In this document: in pieces, positions 8,401 through 16,189 of the stretch
How positions within the stretch are numbered: position 1 is the stretch's first letter
Layout: every line of letters begins with the position of its first letter
Notes under the pieces: generated by a model
What the model saw: only the letters and a program-made list of their open reading frames with translations
Told to the model about the DNA's origin: nothing
Databases searched by the model: none
Position numbers and translations under genes: made by a program
Source of the DNA: Polyangiaceae bacterium
GTDB lineage: Bacteria > Myxococcota_A > Polyangia > Polyangiales > Polyangiaceae
DNA: 64,000 nt
Reading direction: 5' to 3'
NCBI GenBank assembly: GCA_025937785.1
Contig: JAICQQ010000003.1
Span: forward strand, 78,320 to 142,319

Positions 8401-11400
8401 TTCACAACGCCCTCACCGGCCAATACGACATTGGCTATGGCTTCGGAAAACTGGCGTTGGCGCTGGCGCAACGTTTCGGCAATCGCGCCGAGGAGTGTCG
8501 GACCCTCGAGGTCTACGGCGTGTTGGTCCACCATTGGAAGGCCCCGCTGCGCGATAGCCTGCCGCTCTTGAAAGAAGGCTTTCGAGCCGGCGCCGAGTCC
8601 GGTGAAACCGCCTTTGCTGCGTTCAGTCTCAACGCATTTCTCATCAACGCTCTGCCCGCGGGGATGCCGTTGGGCGAGCTGCTCGATGAGGCCGCGATCG
8701 CACTGGATTTCGCGACAACGCAAAAGAACCGAACCAGTATCGAGATAACCGTTGCACAGCGGCAACTCGCACGTGCACTGACCGGTGCGACCTTCGAACC
8801 GGAGTGCTTCGACGATGAGGAATTCGTCGAAGCGCGCTTCTTGGAGGAGGCCGGCAGGCACGAAACCGCGCTTGGGCATTATTGGGTAGCGAAACTGCAG
8901 ACGGCCTACCTTCTGGGCGACCATGAGAGCGCGCTCAAATGCTCGCGTGAAGCCGAACGACGCGTGCTCAAGGGGATTGTCGGCATGATTACATCGGCCG
9001 AGCACGTTTTCTACACGGCCCTGGCGACGGCCGCAGCTGCGGCGTCGTCTCCCAGCGGGCTCTCGTCGTCACTGGATCGATTACGCGCCCTGCACGACAA
9101 GCTGGTCAACTGGGAGGGCCACTGCCCCGATAACTTCGCGCACAAGGCGTCGCTCGTGGGCGCGGAGATCGCAAGGCTCGAGGGGATACCCGGCGCGGCG
9201 GCGATGCTTTACCGGGCGGCGATCGATCAGGCCGAGCGTCAGAGGTTCATTCAGGACGAAGCGCTCGCGCACGAGCTTCGCGCGAGGTTTTTCCTCGGCG
9301 AGCATGAGCCGGCGTTTGCTGCCGTGCATTTGCGGTTGGCACGGGATCGCTACCGCCACTGGGGCGCGACCGTGAAGGTCGCGGCGCTCGAGCGAGAGTT
9401 CCCGGAGCACTTTCTTCCCGAGCCGACGCTGCCACGCCGAAGGATTTCCCTCGACGAGATGGCGCTGATCAAAGCCTCGCAGGCTATCTCGATCGAGACG
9501 ACCCCCGAGCGTCTTTTCGAGCAGATCCTTCGCGTCGTCGTCGAAGTCGCCGGGGCTCAGAGAGGTGCCCTGATCCTCCCCGCGAACGACGGGCTCATGG
9601 TGCACGGGCGGATCGAGGCAGCTGCAGAGGTCTCCGTCTCCCTGACCGCAATACCCCTGGAGCAGTGCCTGGACCTCCCCTCCGCGATCCTTCGCTACGT
9701 CATACGGACGAAGGAGTTTCTCCTGCTTCCCGATGCCGCGACGTCCAACCTCTTCGCCGGCGACGCCGTCGTCCAAGAACGGAAGTTGCAGTCGGTGTTG
9801 TGCATCCCGCTCGTCAAGCAGTCGACCGTACTAGGACTGATTTATCTCGAGCACAACGCGATGGTGGGCGCCTTTACGGACGATCTGGTCGAGATCGGGC
9901 GGGTCCTGGCCGCACAAGCAGTGATCTCCCTCGAGAGCAGCATGCTCTTGGAGAAGCTTCAGCAGCTCACTGGAGCGCTGGAAGCGCGTGTCGCCGAGCG
10001 GACGCGACAGCTCACCGATCAGATTGCCGCGCGGGACAAGGCGGAGACAGCGCTGCGAATCACCGAGGCGCGCCAAGCGCTACTTCTCGAGTTGAGCGAT
10101 GGCTTACGAAGCCTGACCGATCCGCATGAGATGCGCCAGGTGGCCGTGCGCTTGCTCGGCGAACATCTCCGGTTGGCTCGGACCTACTTCTTCAATGTCG
10201 AACGCGACGCGGACGGCGGCCAGATCTACGTCATCGAGCGCGGCTACCGGAACGATCCGTCTCTGCATGAGCTCGCGGGCCCCCACCCGCTGCAGGATTT
10301 CGGTGAGGAGACGTTCGCGAGCTTCGCCCGCGGCGAGGTCGTCTCCGTCGCCGACGTCGAAGACCTTCGCGGTCTGACCGAACGGCAACGTAGCGCCTAC
10401 CGTGCGGCGGGAGTGAGAGCGTTCGTCAACGTACCGCTGCTGAGTGATGGCAAGTACAGCGCCGGCATCGGCGGAATTGACAATCGGCCACGTCAGTGGG
10501 CGCCAGACGAGTTCGACCTGATCCGCGAGGTTGCCGCACGCACCTGGACGGCGTCGGAGCGCGCTCGAGCAGAGGTTGCACTGCGCGAAGCAGACAAACA
10601 GAAAGACGAGTTTCTCGCCATGCTTGGCCACGAGTTGCGCAATCCGCTCGCGCCCATCTCCACTGCGGTCCACCTGCTAAAGCTTCGAGGCAAAGAGGAA
10701 ACTGCGCGCGAAGTCAGCGTCATCGAACGCCAATCGCGGCACATCGGGCGATTGGTGGATGACCTGCTCGACGTGTCGAGGATCACGCGCGGTCAGGTCT
10801 CATTGAGCCGCGATTCGGTCGAGGTAGCCGATCTCGTCGCCGGAGCAATCGAGCTGGCCAGTCCGCTGATCGAACAGGCACGTCACGTCCTTTCCGTGAA
10901 CGTGCCGCAACGAGGGTTGGTCGTGGAGGTCGATCGAGGACGCATGATGCAAGTCTTCGCGAACCTGCTGACGAACGCAGCGAAGTACACGCCCGCGGGG
11001 GGAGGCATCTCGATCTCGGCTGTGCGCGAAGGCTCCGAGATTGTCATCTCGTTCGAAGATACGGGCACGGGGATCTCGGCGGAGCTTCTGCCGCGGATCT
11101 TCGATTTGTTCGTGCAATCCCGGCGGACGCTCGATCGCTCGCAAGGCGGGCTCGGCCTCGGCCTCGCTATCGTGAAGAACCTCGTGGCGATGCACGGAGG
11201 CACGGTATCGGCCAAGAGCGACGGGCACGGCCAGGGCAGCACGTTCACCGTGCGTCTACCCGACGCTCGCATTTCTCCGATCCCTAACGAGCCGGATCAA
11301 TCGCCCGCGATCGCGCGGCGTCAGCCGCATGGGCACCGCGTGCTCATCGTTGACGACAACGTGGACGGCGCAGAGATGATCGCTCAGTTCCTCGAAATAC

Positions 11401-11717
11401 TTGGCTACCATACGGCGATGGCGCACGATGGACCGGACGCCATGCGCATCGCGGCGCAGTTTTCGCCGCAGATCGCCCTCCTGGACATCGGCTTGCCCGT
11501 GATGGACGGCTACGAGCTCGCCAAACGCCTGCGCGAGCAATGGACGGAGGTGAAGCTCGTCGCCATCACGGGCTACGGACAGGAGAGCGACCGAGAACGG
11601 GCACATCGGACGGGTTTCCAGGCGCATCTGACGAAACCGGTCAACCTGGATGTTCTCGCGAAGCTGGTCGAAACCCTGAGCGGCGACGAGCAGCAGGCGA
11701 AGCCACCAACGGAGTGA
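5478..11717 (+). CDS. giant hybrid Ser/Thr kinase - AAA ATPase - GAF - histidine kinase - receiver protein
   Basis: 2079 residues from the GTG at 5478; ATGs at 5499 or 5505 are equally plausible starts. Domains in order: Hanks-type kinase (about 25-300; VVIK lysine, HRDIHPGN loop near 145, DFA instead of DFG, SPEQTGR); AAA/STAND ATPase (P-loop GGPGIGKSAL near 347, Walker B FLDDLQWVD near 475); TPR-like helices (about 750-1330); GAF 1 (about 1331-1490); coiled coil (1490-1540); GAF 2 (1540-1695); HisKA with phospho-His in MLGHELRNPLAP near 1714; HATPase (NLLTNAAKY near 1828, GGLGLGLAI); receiver (VLIVDDN near 1954, phospho-Asp in LLDIGLPVMDGYE near 2003). It is a cytoplasmic trifunctional signalling protein; the output is not visible in the window. 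Confidence 0.92.
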   Translation: MPTGIREMPMESDSKTDGRVAIAALSTDLSELQPIHSGSRHQLYRYGWGEAAVVIKRSAAESTGESSAAAVRHEFELLRDVTLPGIVRLVQLIDTGSGPALVMEDAGDSNLAQRIQSGPLCIEGFLDIAVQLAETVARLHGAQIIHRDIHPGNVVWNSKRETATLCDFAIARTLPTLVMESPNPNQLEGTLPYMSPEQTGRTGRRVDWRADLYSLGATFYQLLTGRPPFVGRDAAALAHAQIARLARPPQEINAQVPLTLSRLVLKLLEKDPQQRYQSAAALAADLREARKQWLRSATIEPFPLALHEVPRGLSIPDKLYGREKELQSLAEAFARTCAGGRELMLVTGGPGIGKSALVDQLRASVSHGRGFYAAGKFDQLQRSVPFSGLAHALRNLARQLLTEAETALDVWRLRIEEAVLPNGQLLIGLMPELEQLLGPQPPVLEVGPVESRNRFHLVLTRFLRVFARPEHPFVLFLDDLQWVDAASLQLLEQWVSDAASHHLLVIGAYRDNEVGPSHPLSLSLAGLRDTGCDIHTIHLKQLGAGAIEQLAADTFGEDTTRMRFLADLILRKSAGNPFFVRRLLHLMHAQGLFRFLSDARRWTWDESEIERAPISDDVLDVMMLAIDRLPSSARQILETGACIGHQFQLTTLAELTNLSLKTVTEQVWPAIEDGLLVAIHDADKPARLASCFENGTSPSELSLRFSHDRVQQAAYGLLSEQRRQALHHAIGRRLLDLAGDNLDANLFEIVDQLDLGEAFVVHDAERHSLVRLNLAAGRKAKASAAYRAAFEYLTVAKRHLGARAWEDRRDLTFEVHRELAESAYLAGEHATAETLVETSLAHAPSNIAKAELYGLRVLAATVATDWSRALLWGREGLCVYGLEWPLEGLADAIEAEVAAVMRNLGARSIEDLVDEPDVEDADIRASMRLLALLGAPAYFSGADVLVFLFARAVNLSLMHGPSPYSAFAYVLYGGIHNALTGQYDIGYGFGKLALALAQRFGNRAEECRTLEVYGVLVHHWKAPLRDSLPLLKEGFRAGAESGETAFAAFSLNAFLINALPAGMPLGELLDEAAIALDFATTQKNRTSIEITVAQRQLARALTGATFEPECFDDEEFVEARFLEEAGRHETALGHYWVAKLQTAYLLGDHESALKCSREAERRVLKGIVGMITSAEHVFYTALATAAAAASSPSGLSSSLDRLRALHDKLVNWEGHCPDNFAHKASLVGAEIARLEGIPGAAAMLYRAAIDQAERQRFIQDEALAHELRARFFLGEHEPAFAAVHLRLARDRYRHWGATVKVAALEREFPEHFLPEPTLPRRRISLDEMALIKASQAISIETTPERLFEQILRVVVEVAGAQRGALILPANDGLMVHGRIEAAAEVSVSLTAIPLEQCLDLPSAILRYVIRTKEFLLLPDAATSNLFAGDAVVQERKLQSVLCIPLVKQSTVLGLIYLEHNAMVGAFTDDLVEIGRVLAAQAVISLESSMLLEKLQQLTGALEARVAERTRQLTDQIAARDKAETALRITEARQALLLELSDGLRSLTDPHEMRQVAVRLLGEHLRLARTYFFNVERDADGGQIYVIERGYRNDPSLHELAGPHPLQDFGEETFASFARGEVVSVADVEDLRGLTERQRSAYRAAGVRAFVNVPLLSDGKYSAGIGGIDNRPRQWAPDEFDLIREVAARTWTASERARAEVALREADKQKDEFLAMLGHELRNPLAPISTAVHLLKLRGKEETAREVSVIERQSRHIGRLVDDLLDVSRITRGQVSLSRDSVEVADLVAGAIELASPLIEQARHVLSVNVPQRGLVVEVDRGRMMQVFANLLTNAAKYTPAGGGISISAVREGSEIVISFEDTGTGISAELLPRIFDLFVQSRRTLDRSQGGLGLGLAIVKNLVAMHGGTVSAKSDGHGQGSTFTVRLPDARISPIPNEPDQSPAIARRQPHGHRVLIVDDNVDGAEMIAQFLEILGYHTAMAHDGPDAMRIAAQFSPQIALLDIGLPVMDGYELAKRLREQWTEVKLVAITGYGQESDRERAHRTGFQAHLTKPVNLDVLAKLVETLSGDEQQAKPPTE

Positions 11718-11783
11718 CCTTTCCTGACTGGTGGCAACGGTGTCCTCGTGCTCGGCGCTTGCAGTCCAGTTCAGAAGGTCGGT

Positions 11784-12499
11784 TCAGAAGGTGTACTTGA
11801 TGGCGATGCCGCCGTTGACCACGAGCGGTGGGTCGCTGCTGCGCTCACGGTCGAGACCCGTGTAGTTCCGAACGCCTGCGTGCGCCGCCAGCGCGTAATG
11901 CGGATTCATCTGAAGCCACTCGAAGCCTAGCTGACCGCCGAAGTACAGGCTCAACTCGTCCGATTCTCGGTAGCCGTAGATCACGAGCACGTCTTCGGTG
12001 GACGCAGCCACGCCCGCGTTGCCCTGCAGGTAGATACCGAAGGACTCGAGGAACTCGTAGGTGAAGCGCAGCCCGCCGCCGAAAGCGTAGTAGGCATAGG
12101 TGCGCTCGTTCGGGGGCGGCTTTGCGTAGCGGGTGCTCGACAGGAACATGCCGGCATCGGCGAAGATCAGCAGCGGGTCGAACACCTCGTAGCCGACGGC
12201 GAAGCGGAACTCGGGAGATGTCGGCGAGACGTTCTTCAACGGCCCTAGGTGCCCGACGCCGTCGAACGAACCTTCGACGACCAAGCCGTGTTTGCGGGGT
12301 GGGGGGGCGGCGCATCCGGGAATGCTTCCACGCTACCAACGTCGCGCTCCGAGTCGACCGCCGAGGCGTCGAGCCAGGCTTCGATCTCCTCACGCGTCAT
12401 CTCTCTGGTTTCGGGTTCGTCGCTGGCGCTCAGCAGGCGCGCCGGAGCGAGCGCGATACAAACACCCATCAACGAGACCAGGTACCGCTGGCTACCCAC
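11784..12499 (-). CDS. predicted outer-membrane beta-barrel protein, apparently frameshifted
   Basis: The C-terminal 166 residues (frame 11784-12284) are a run of amphipathic strands ending in GIAIKYTF, the terminal aromatic signature of outer-membrane barrels. The N-terminal part lies in another frame: a GTG at 12499 gives MGSQRYLVSLMGVCIALAP, a signal peptide, followed by an acidic stretch (REMTREEIEAWLDASA) and SVEAFPDAPPP. The frames join as PPPRKHGLVVEGSFDG if the seven-G run at 12301-12307 (plus strand) had eight bases. The repaired protein would have about 238 residues. Function unknown; possibly an opacity-like surface protein. It converges on the giant kinase with a 66-base gap. Confidence 0.65.
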
Positions 12500-12588
12500 C
12501 CCAACTACGTTACCCCGCTGCTGCACGAAGGTCAGCAAGGTAGTGCGACGAATCGTCGATCGGCCAACCGCACACGCGGCGCCAGCCC

Positions 12589-13299
12589 TCAGTGGGAGCG
12601 CTTGTCGCCCTTCTTCTTACCTTTGGTGCCCTTGGCCAGGGCAGGAATGCGGGGTTCGGGAGGCCGCCTGTCGCGAGCGTCCTTGTCCTTCTTGACCGGC
12701 GCTGGATCCATCGGTGCTGCCTCGTGCCGGACTACGCGGTCCGCGATCGGTGCTACGGGGACAGGCCGCGCCGCGGCGACGCTGCGCTCGACGGGAACAC
12801 TGCGCTCGACGGGAACACTGCGCTCGACGGGAACGCTGCGCTCGACGGGAACGCTGCGCTCGACGGGAACGCTGCGCTCGACGGGAACGCTGCGCTCGAC
12901 GGGAACGCTGCGCTCGACGGCAGCGATGGGCGCCGCGCGCGGGACGTCGGCTCGGATCAACGGTTTCCGCTGCGCCCGCTGCTCCGCTTCTGTGCGCACC
13001 ATGCCTCGGACCATCGCGCCTTCTGCGATCGAGACGCGTGGGGTCGTCAAGTCCCCCAGTACCCGAGCGTCGGGTTCGATGGCCACCGTGTCGCTGGCCT
13101 GCAGGTTGCCTTCGACCGCACCGGCGACTCGAATGGCCGACGCCGTGACCGCCCCCTTGACCTCAGCGGTTGCTGCGATCAGGACGTTGCCCTCGACCGT
13201 GATGTCACCCTCGACGCGGCCGTACACCTCGAGATCTCCGTCACCGTGCACGCTGCCGGTCACTACCGTCTTTGCTCCAATCGTCGACGCCGTCTTCAT
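12589..13299 (-). CDS. bactofilin with basic, repeat-bearing C-terminal tail
   Basis: 236 residues. Residues 1-105 form a bactofilin domain, a right-handed beta-helix that polymerises into cytoskeletal filaments: short repeats such as GDLEVYGRVEGDITVEG and SVRVAG-like turns, starting MKTASTIGAKTVVTG. The tail is unlike the domain: eight (P/A)VERSV hexapeptides near residues 126-173, then a Pro/Ala-rich and lysine-rich end (KGTKGKKKGDKRSH). A basic tail suggests contact with membrane lipids, DNA or a partner. Just 12 bases separate it from the second bactofilin upstream, so the two form an operon; myxobacterial bactofilins work in shape and chromosome organisation. Confidence 0.85.
   Translation of the reverse strand: MKTASTIGAKTVVTGSVHGDGDLEVYGRVEGDITVEGNVLIAATAEVKGAVTASAIRVAGAVEGNLQASDTVAIEPDARVLGDLTTPRVSIAEGAMVRGMVRTEAEQRAQRKPLIRADVPRAAPIAAVERSVPVERSVPVERSVPVERSVPVERSVPVERSVPVERSVPVERSVAAARPVPVAPIADRVVRHEAAPMDPAPVKKDKDARDRRPPEPRIPALAKGTKGKKKGDKRSH
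12780..12923. repeat. 18-bp tandem repeat inside the bactofilin gene (about 8 copies)
   Basis: About eight near-identical 18-bp units, CGCTCGACGGGAACRCTG on the plus strand, differing by one A/G transition and by one diverged end unit. Each encodes the hexapeptide PVERSV on the minus strand, so copy-number change keeps the frame. This is a typical expandable minisatellite. Confidence 0.9.
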
Positions 13300-13311
13300 G
13301 GTCCTGTCCCG

Positions 13312-13626
13312 TCAAACGTCCATGTCGACGTTGCCCTTGAACGAGGCACCGTCTGCGATGGTGAGGCGCGCCGCTTTGACGTCGCCGACCAGCCTTCCAC
13401 CCGGCTGTAGATCGACGCGTTGGGCGGACACGATGTCGCCGGTTACCTGCCCTTCGATGCTGATGCTGTTGGCTTCGACGTTTGCGTCGATCACGCCCGT
13501 GCTCGCGACCCGAACCAGGTCGCTGCACGAAAGCTTTCCCCGCAGCGTGCCATGAACCGTAAGTTCTTCGTCACAGGTGATTTCCCCCTCTACGCTGAGA
13601 CCCTCGGCTATCGAAGTGGCTGACAT
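13312..13626 (-). CDS. bactofilin (short form)
   Basis: 104 residues from the ATG at 13626 (MSATSIAEGLSVEGEI); a start 13 codons further upstream is possible but adds an untypical Ala-rich leader. Nearly the whole protein is the bactofilin beta-helix: repeated six-residue turns with buried Val/Ile (TVHGTLRGKLSCSD, NSISIEGQVTGDIVSA, LTIADGASFKGNVDMDV). It lacks a tail, so it is a minimal filament-forming subunit. It lies directly upstream of the longer bactofilin, 12 bases apart on the same strand, which suggests co-expression and possible co-polymerisation. Confidence 0.85.
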   Translation of the reverse strand: MSATSIAEGLSVEGEITCDEELTVHGTLRGKLSCSDLVRVASTGVIDANVEANSISIEGQVTGDIVSAQRVDLQPGGRLVGDVKAARLTIADGASFKGNVDMDV

Positions 13627-13732
13627 GAGCGAGGCGAAACTAGCCGCGCCCCCCGCCGTTAACAACGCCTAAAGGCCCGACTGCGAGCAATCCTTTCGCT
13701 GGCCCATGGGCCTGGCGGTGCGCGGCGGTCGC

Positions 13733-14500
13733 CTAGCGCGGCGCGAGCGCTTCGAAGATCTCGTCGGAGCGGGGCACCGTTTGCAGGAGCCAGCGGGCGT
13801 AGACGCGCAGTCGCTCGGGGGGGGTAAGGTCACCCGCGCGACCTTGGGTCGCGTGCGCCAAGAGCACTGCGGCGGAGACACTGACGTTCAGGCTTTCGAC
13901 GAAGCCCCGCATCGGCACGCGCACCCTGGCATCCATCGCGCTCTCGAGCTCTTCGGAGATGCCGGCGTGTTCGTTCCCGAGCACCACTGCGACACGGGGG
14001 ATCGCGCCCAGCGCCGAGGGCAAGAGCTCGCCTTCGGGGTGGCTTCCGATCAGGACGTAGTCGAGCGCTCTCAGCGCCGTCAACGCTGCCTGCGCCGTGC
14101 GATGGCGCGCTATGTCGAGCCATTGCTCGCTGCCTTTGCTGACGACGCGCGCCGCAAGAAACTCCTCTTCCCGAGGGATGACGTGGACGTGCTGAATGCC
14201 TAGCGCTTCACACGTGCGCAGCACAGCGGCGCCGTTGTGCGGGTCGTGGGGAGCGTCCAGGACGACCGTCACTGCCGTCAGACGACCGTCCAGCACTTGG
14301 AGCAGGCGAGCGCGCCGCGCGTCGGTGACCATCGGTTCGAAGGTGTCGATCAGCCCTTGGTCGGACCAGCCCAAACCACGGGCGCGGGCGTGGCGGGGGT
14401 CAGACCGTGGCTCGAAGGCGTCTTCATTATCGCGGCGCACGGGGTTCGTTTCGGGGACGAGGGCCATCCGGCCCGAGGTCAGGGAGCGGACGTCTACCAC
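13733..14500 (-). CDS. trmH: TrmH-family (SpoU) RNA 2'-O-methyltransferase
   Basis: 255 residues; predicted SPOUT-fold enzyme that methylates a ribose 2'-OH, probably tRNA guanosine 18. The three SpoU motifs are present: motif 1 with N89 and R95 (PHDPHNGAAVLRTCEALG), motif 2 VVLGNEHAGIS near 173-182, motif 3 GFVESLNVSVSAAVLL near 199-214. The N-terminal helix pair (MVTDARRARLLQVLDGRL) is typical of TrmH. A start at the internal ATG (14467) is also possible. Exact RNA target is inferred. The gene diverges from trxA across a region with an inverted repeat. Confidence 0.82.
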   Translation of the reverse strand: MVDVRSLTSGRMALVPETNPVRRDNEDAFEPRSDPRHARARGLGWSDQGLIDTFEPMVTDARRARLLQVLDGRLTAVTVVLDAPHDPHNGAAVLRTCEALGIQHVHVIPREEEFLAARVVSKGSEQWLDIARHRTAQAALTALRALDYVLIGSHPEGELLPSALGAIPRVAVVLGNEHAGISEELESAMDARVRVPMRGFVESLNVSVSAAVLLAHATQGRAGDLTPPERLRVYARWLLQTVPRSDEIFEALAPR

Positions 14501-14608
14501 ACTCGCGCACCGCGCGGCGCGGTTCTGCCAACCCTGAAATAGCCGTTTCGCGCGTAGCGCATCCAGGGCGCGGGGACCTGGGCAGCGGACCGGATGGGGT
14601 TTGCGAAG

Positions 14609-14631
14609 GCGAACAGAGGCATTATGTTCGC
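14609..14631. promoter_or_regulatory. inverted repeat in the trmH-trxA divergent intergenic region
   Basis: GCGAACA (14609-14615), nine bases, then TGTTCGC (14625-14631): a perfect 7-bp inverted repeat in the 193-base region between the divergent starts of trmH and trxA. It could be an operator for a dimeric regulator. I see no well-formed sigma-70 boxes beside it. Confidence 0.3.
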
Positions 14632-14693
14632 TTCTACGCTAAACGCGCTTTCCTCAGCAGTCATCACCACGCCGTTCAGGCGGGGAGCTCTCC

Positions 14694-15017
14694 ATGGCAT
14701 CCGAAAAGGTTCACGTATTCAACGATCTCAACTTCGACAGCGAGGTGCTCAAGTCGGACCAGCCGGTGCTGGTCGATTTCACGGCCACCTGGTGCGGCCC
14801 CTGCCGGGCGCTGGCTCCTATCGTGGACCAAATTGCTGATGAGCTGGAGGGGAAGGTCAAAGTCGGCAAGCTGGACATCGACGACTCGCCGATGACCGCG
14901 GGTAAGTACGGCGTCCGCGGCGTCCCGACCGTGATGGTGTTCAAAGGTGGCGAGCGAGCGGCTCAACACGTCGGTCTGACCACGAAACAGAAGCTGATCG
15001 CCCTCGTTGGCGAGTAG
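14694..15017 (+). CDS. trxA: thioredoxin
   Basis: 107 residues, the standard thioredoxin length. It reduces protein disulfides in the cytoplasm with electrons from thioredoxin reductase. The redox motif WCGPCR is at residues 33-38 (Cys34, Cys37), preceded by VLVDFTATW; the cis-proline loop RGVPTVMVFKGGE follows near residue 73. The ATG at 14694 follows a GGGGAG ribosome binding site by about 6 bases. The end overlaps the possible TTG start of the phosphoesterase gene at 15007, so the two may be cotranscribed. Confidence 0.95.
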   Translation: MASEKVHVFNDLNFDSEVLKSDQPVLVDFTATWCGPCRALAPIVDQIADELEGKVKVGKLDIDDSPMTAGKYGVRGVPTVMVFKGGERAAQHVGLTTKQKLIALVGE

Positions 15018-16167
15018 CGGTGGTTGGCGGCGGTTCGCGAACTCGAACGTCGTTCAGCTGACCCTGGTCGTCTCGAGCGTCATCGCCCACGCAGTCCTCG
15101 GCTGGGTGGGCGTGTCGTGGTTCGGGCTCGGTGGCTGGACCTGGCTCGTAGTTGCACCGCTGTGCGCGGTCTCGGGAACGGCGCTGTTCGAAGGCTGCTT
15201 CCCGGACCGGCACATCGGGGCCGTCCGAAGCGTGCTGCGTGAGGTCGTCACGGTCCACACGAGCACGCTGATCGCCGCCACGCCGCTGGTCGCGTTGTTC
15301 TGCATACTGCTGCCCGCGCTCGATGTGCCGCTGGCGGTCGTGCGGCGCGCGACGTTAGCGTCCTACGGCGCTGCATTCGCCCTGTCCGCCTGGGCGATCA
15401 TCGTCTGCCGCCGCTGGGTGCGCGTGACCAAGACCGTGATCGCGCTGCCGGATTTACCGCAGGAGTTCGATGGGTACACCATCGCTCATCTGAGCGACCT
15501 CCACGTCGGGAGCACCGATTCGAAAGACGTGGCGCGGCGCTGGGTGGCTCTGGCCAACCGCGGCGAACCGGATCTGATCGCCATTACCGGTGATCTGGTC
15601 ACGCGAGGCAGCGCCTTCTACTCGGACGTCTGCGAAGTGGTGGCCGAGCTGCGCGCTCGCGACGGCGTCTGCGTCTGCCTGGGGAACCACGATCTGCACG
15701 ATGCTCGGGCGCTCGCCGCCGGTCTCGAGCGCGCTGGCGCGCTGGTGCTGCGCGATCGGTGGCACGTCTGGGCGCGCGATGAGGCGCGACTGATCGTGGC
15801 AGGGCTCGACCCGGGGGGGTCGCTGGAGGCGACCCTCGGTGACCGGCCAGCAGGAGGTTACACTCTATTGCTTGCGCATTACCCGACTGTGTTCGAACGC
15901 ACGCGAGGCTGGGGCGTCGGGCTCATGTTGAGCGGACACACGCATGGCGGGCAGATCGGGATGCCGTGGTTCGGCGACACGGTGAACGTGGCGACTTTGA
16001 CGGGCCAGCGCGGTCGCGGCTTGGTCGAAAAAGGTGCTTCTCGGCTCTTCGTCAGCGCGGGTCTCGGAACCACCGGGGTGCCTTTCCGCGTGGGTGTGCG
16101 ACCAGAATTGGCTCGGTTGCAGCTGCGGCGCGCCCGCGCGCCGATGTCTCGTCCCCCGCGCGACTGA
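15007..16167 (+). CDS. membrane-anchored metallophosphoesterase (YkuE-like)
   Basis: 386 residues from the TTG at 15007, which overlaps the end of trxA; a later start would remove part of the first membrane segment. About four hydrophobic helices fill residues 13-135, followed by a calcineurin-like phosphoesterase domain. Metal-binding motifs: LSDLHVG (about 161-167), TGDLVTRG, GNHDLHD (about 226) and SGHTHGGQIG (about 308). The layout matches membrane phosphoesterases of the YkuE/UDP-diacylglucosamine-hydrolase-like group. Catalytic domain orientation and substrate are not evident. Confidence 0.85.
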   Translation: MASSGGWRRFANSNVVQLTLVVSSVIAHAVLGWVGVSWFGLGGWTWLVVAPLCAVSGTALFEGCFPDRHIGAVRSVLREVVTVHTSTLIAATPLVALFCILLPALDVPLAVVRRATLASYGAAFALSAWAIIVCRRWVRVTKTVIALPDLPQEFDGYTIAHLSDLHVGSTDSKDVARRWVALANRGEPDLIAITGDLVTRGSAFYSDVCEVVAELRARDGVCVCLGNHDLHDARALAAGLERAGALVLRDRWHVWARDEARLIVAGLDPGGSLEATLGDRPAGGYTLLLAHYPTVFERTRGWGVGLMLSGHTHGGQIGMPWFGDTVNVATLTGQRGRGLVEKGASRLFVSAGLGTTGVPFRVGVRPELARLQLRRARAPMSRPPRD

Positions 16168-16189
16168 GGGATGAGATACACTGCCGGCG

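Noticed and set aside
12122..13555. A 477-codon plus-strand open frame across the bactofilin region
   Set aside because: It is antisense to two clear bactofilin genes; its protein is repetitive Thr/Arg/Ser arising from the 18-bp repeat read in another frame.
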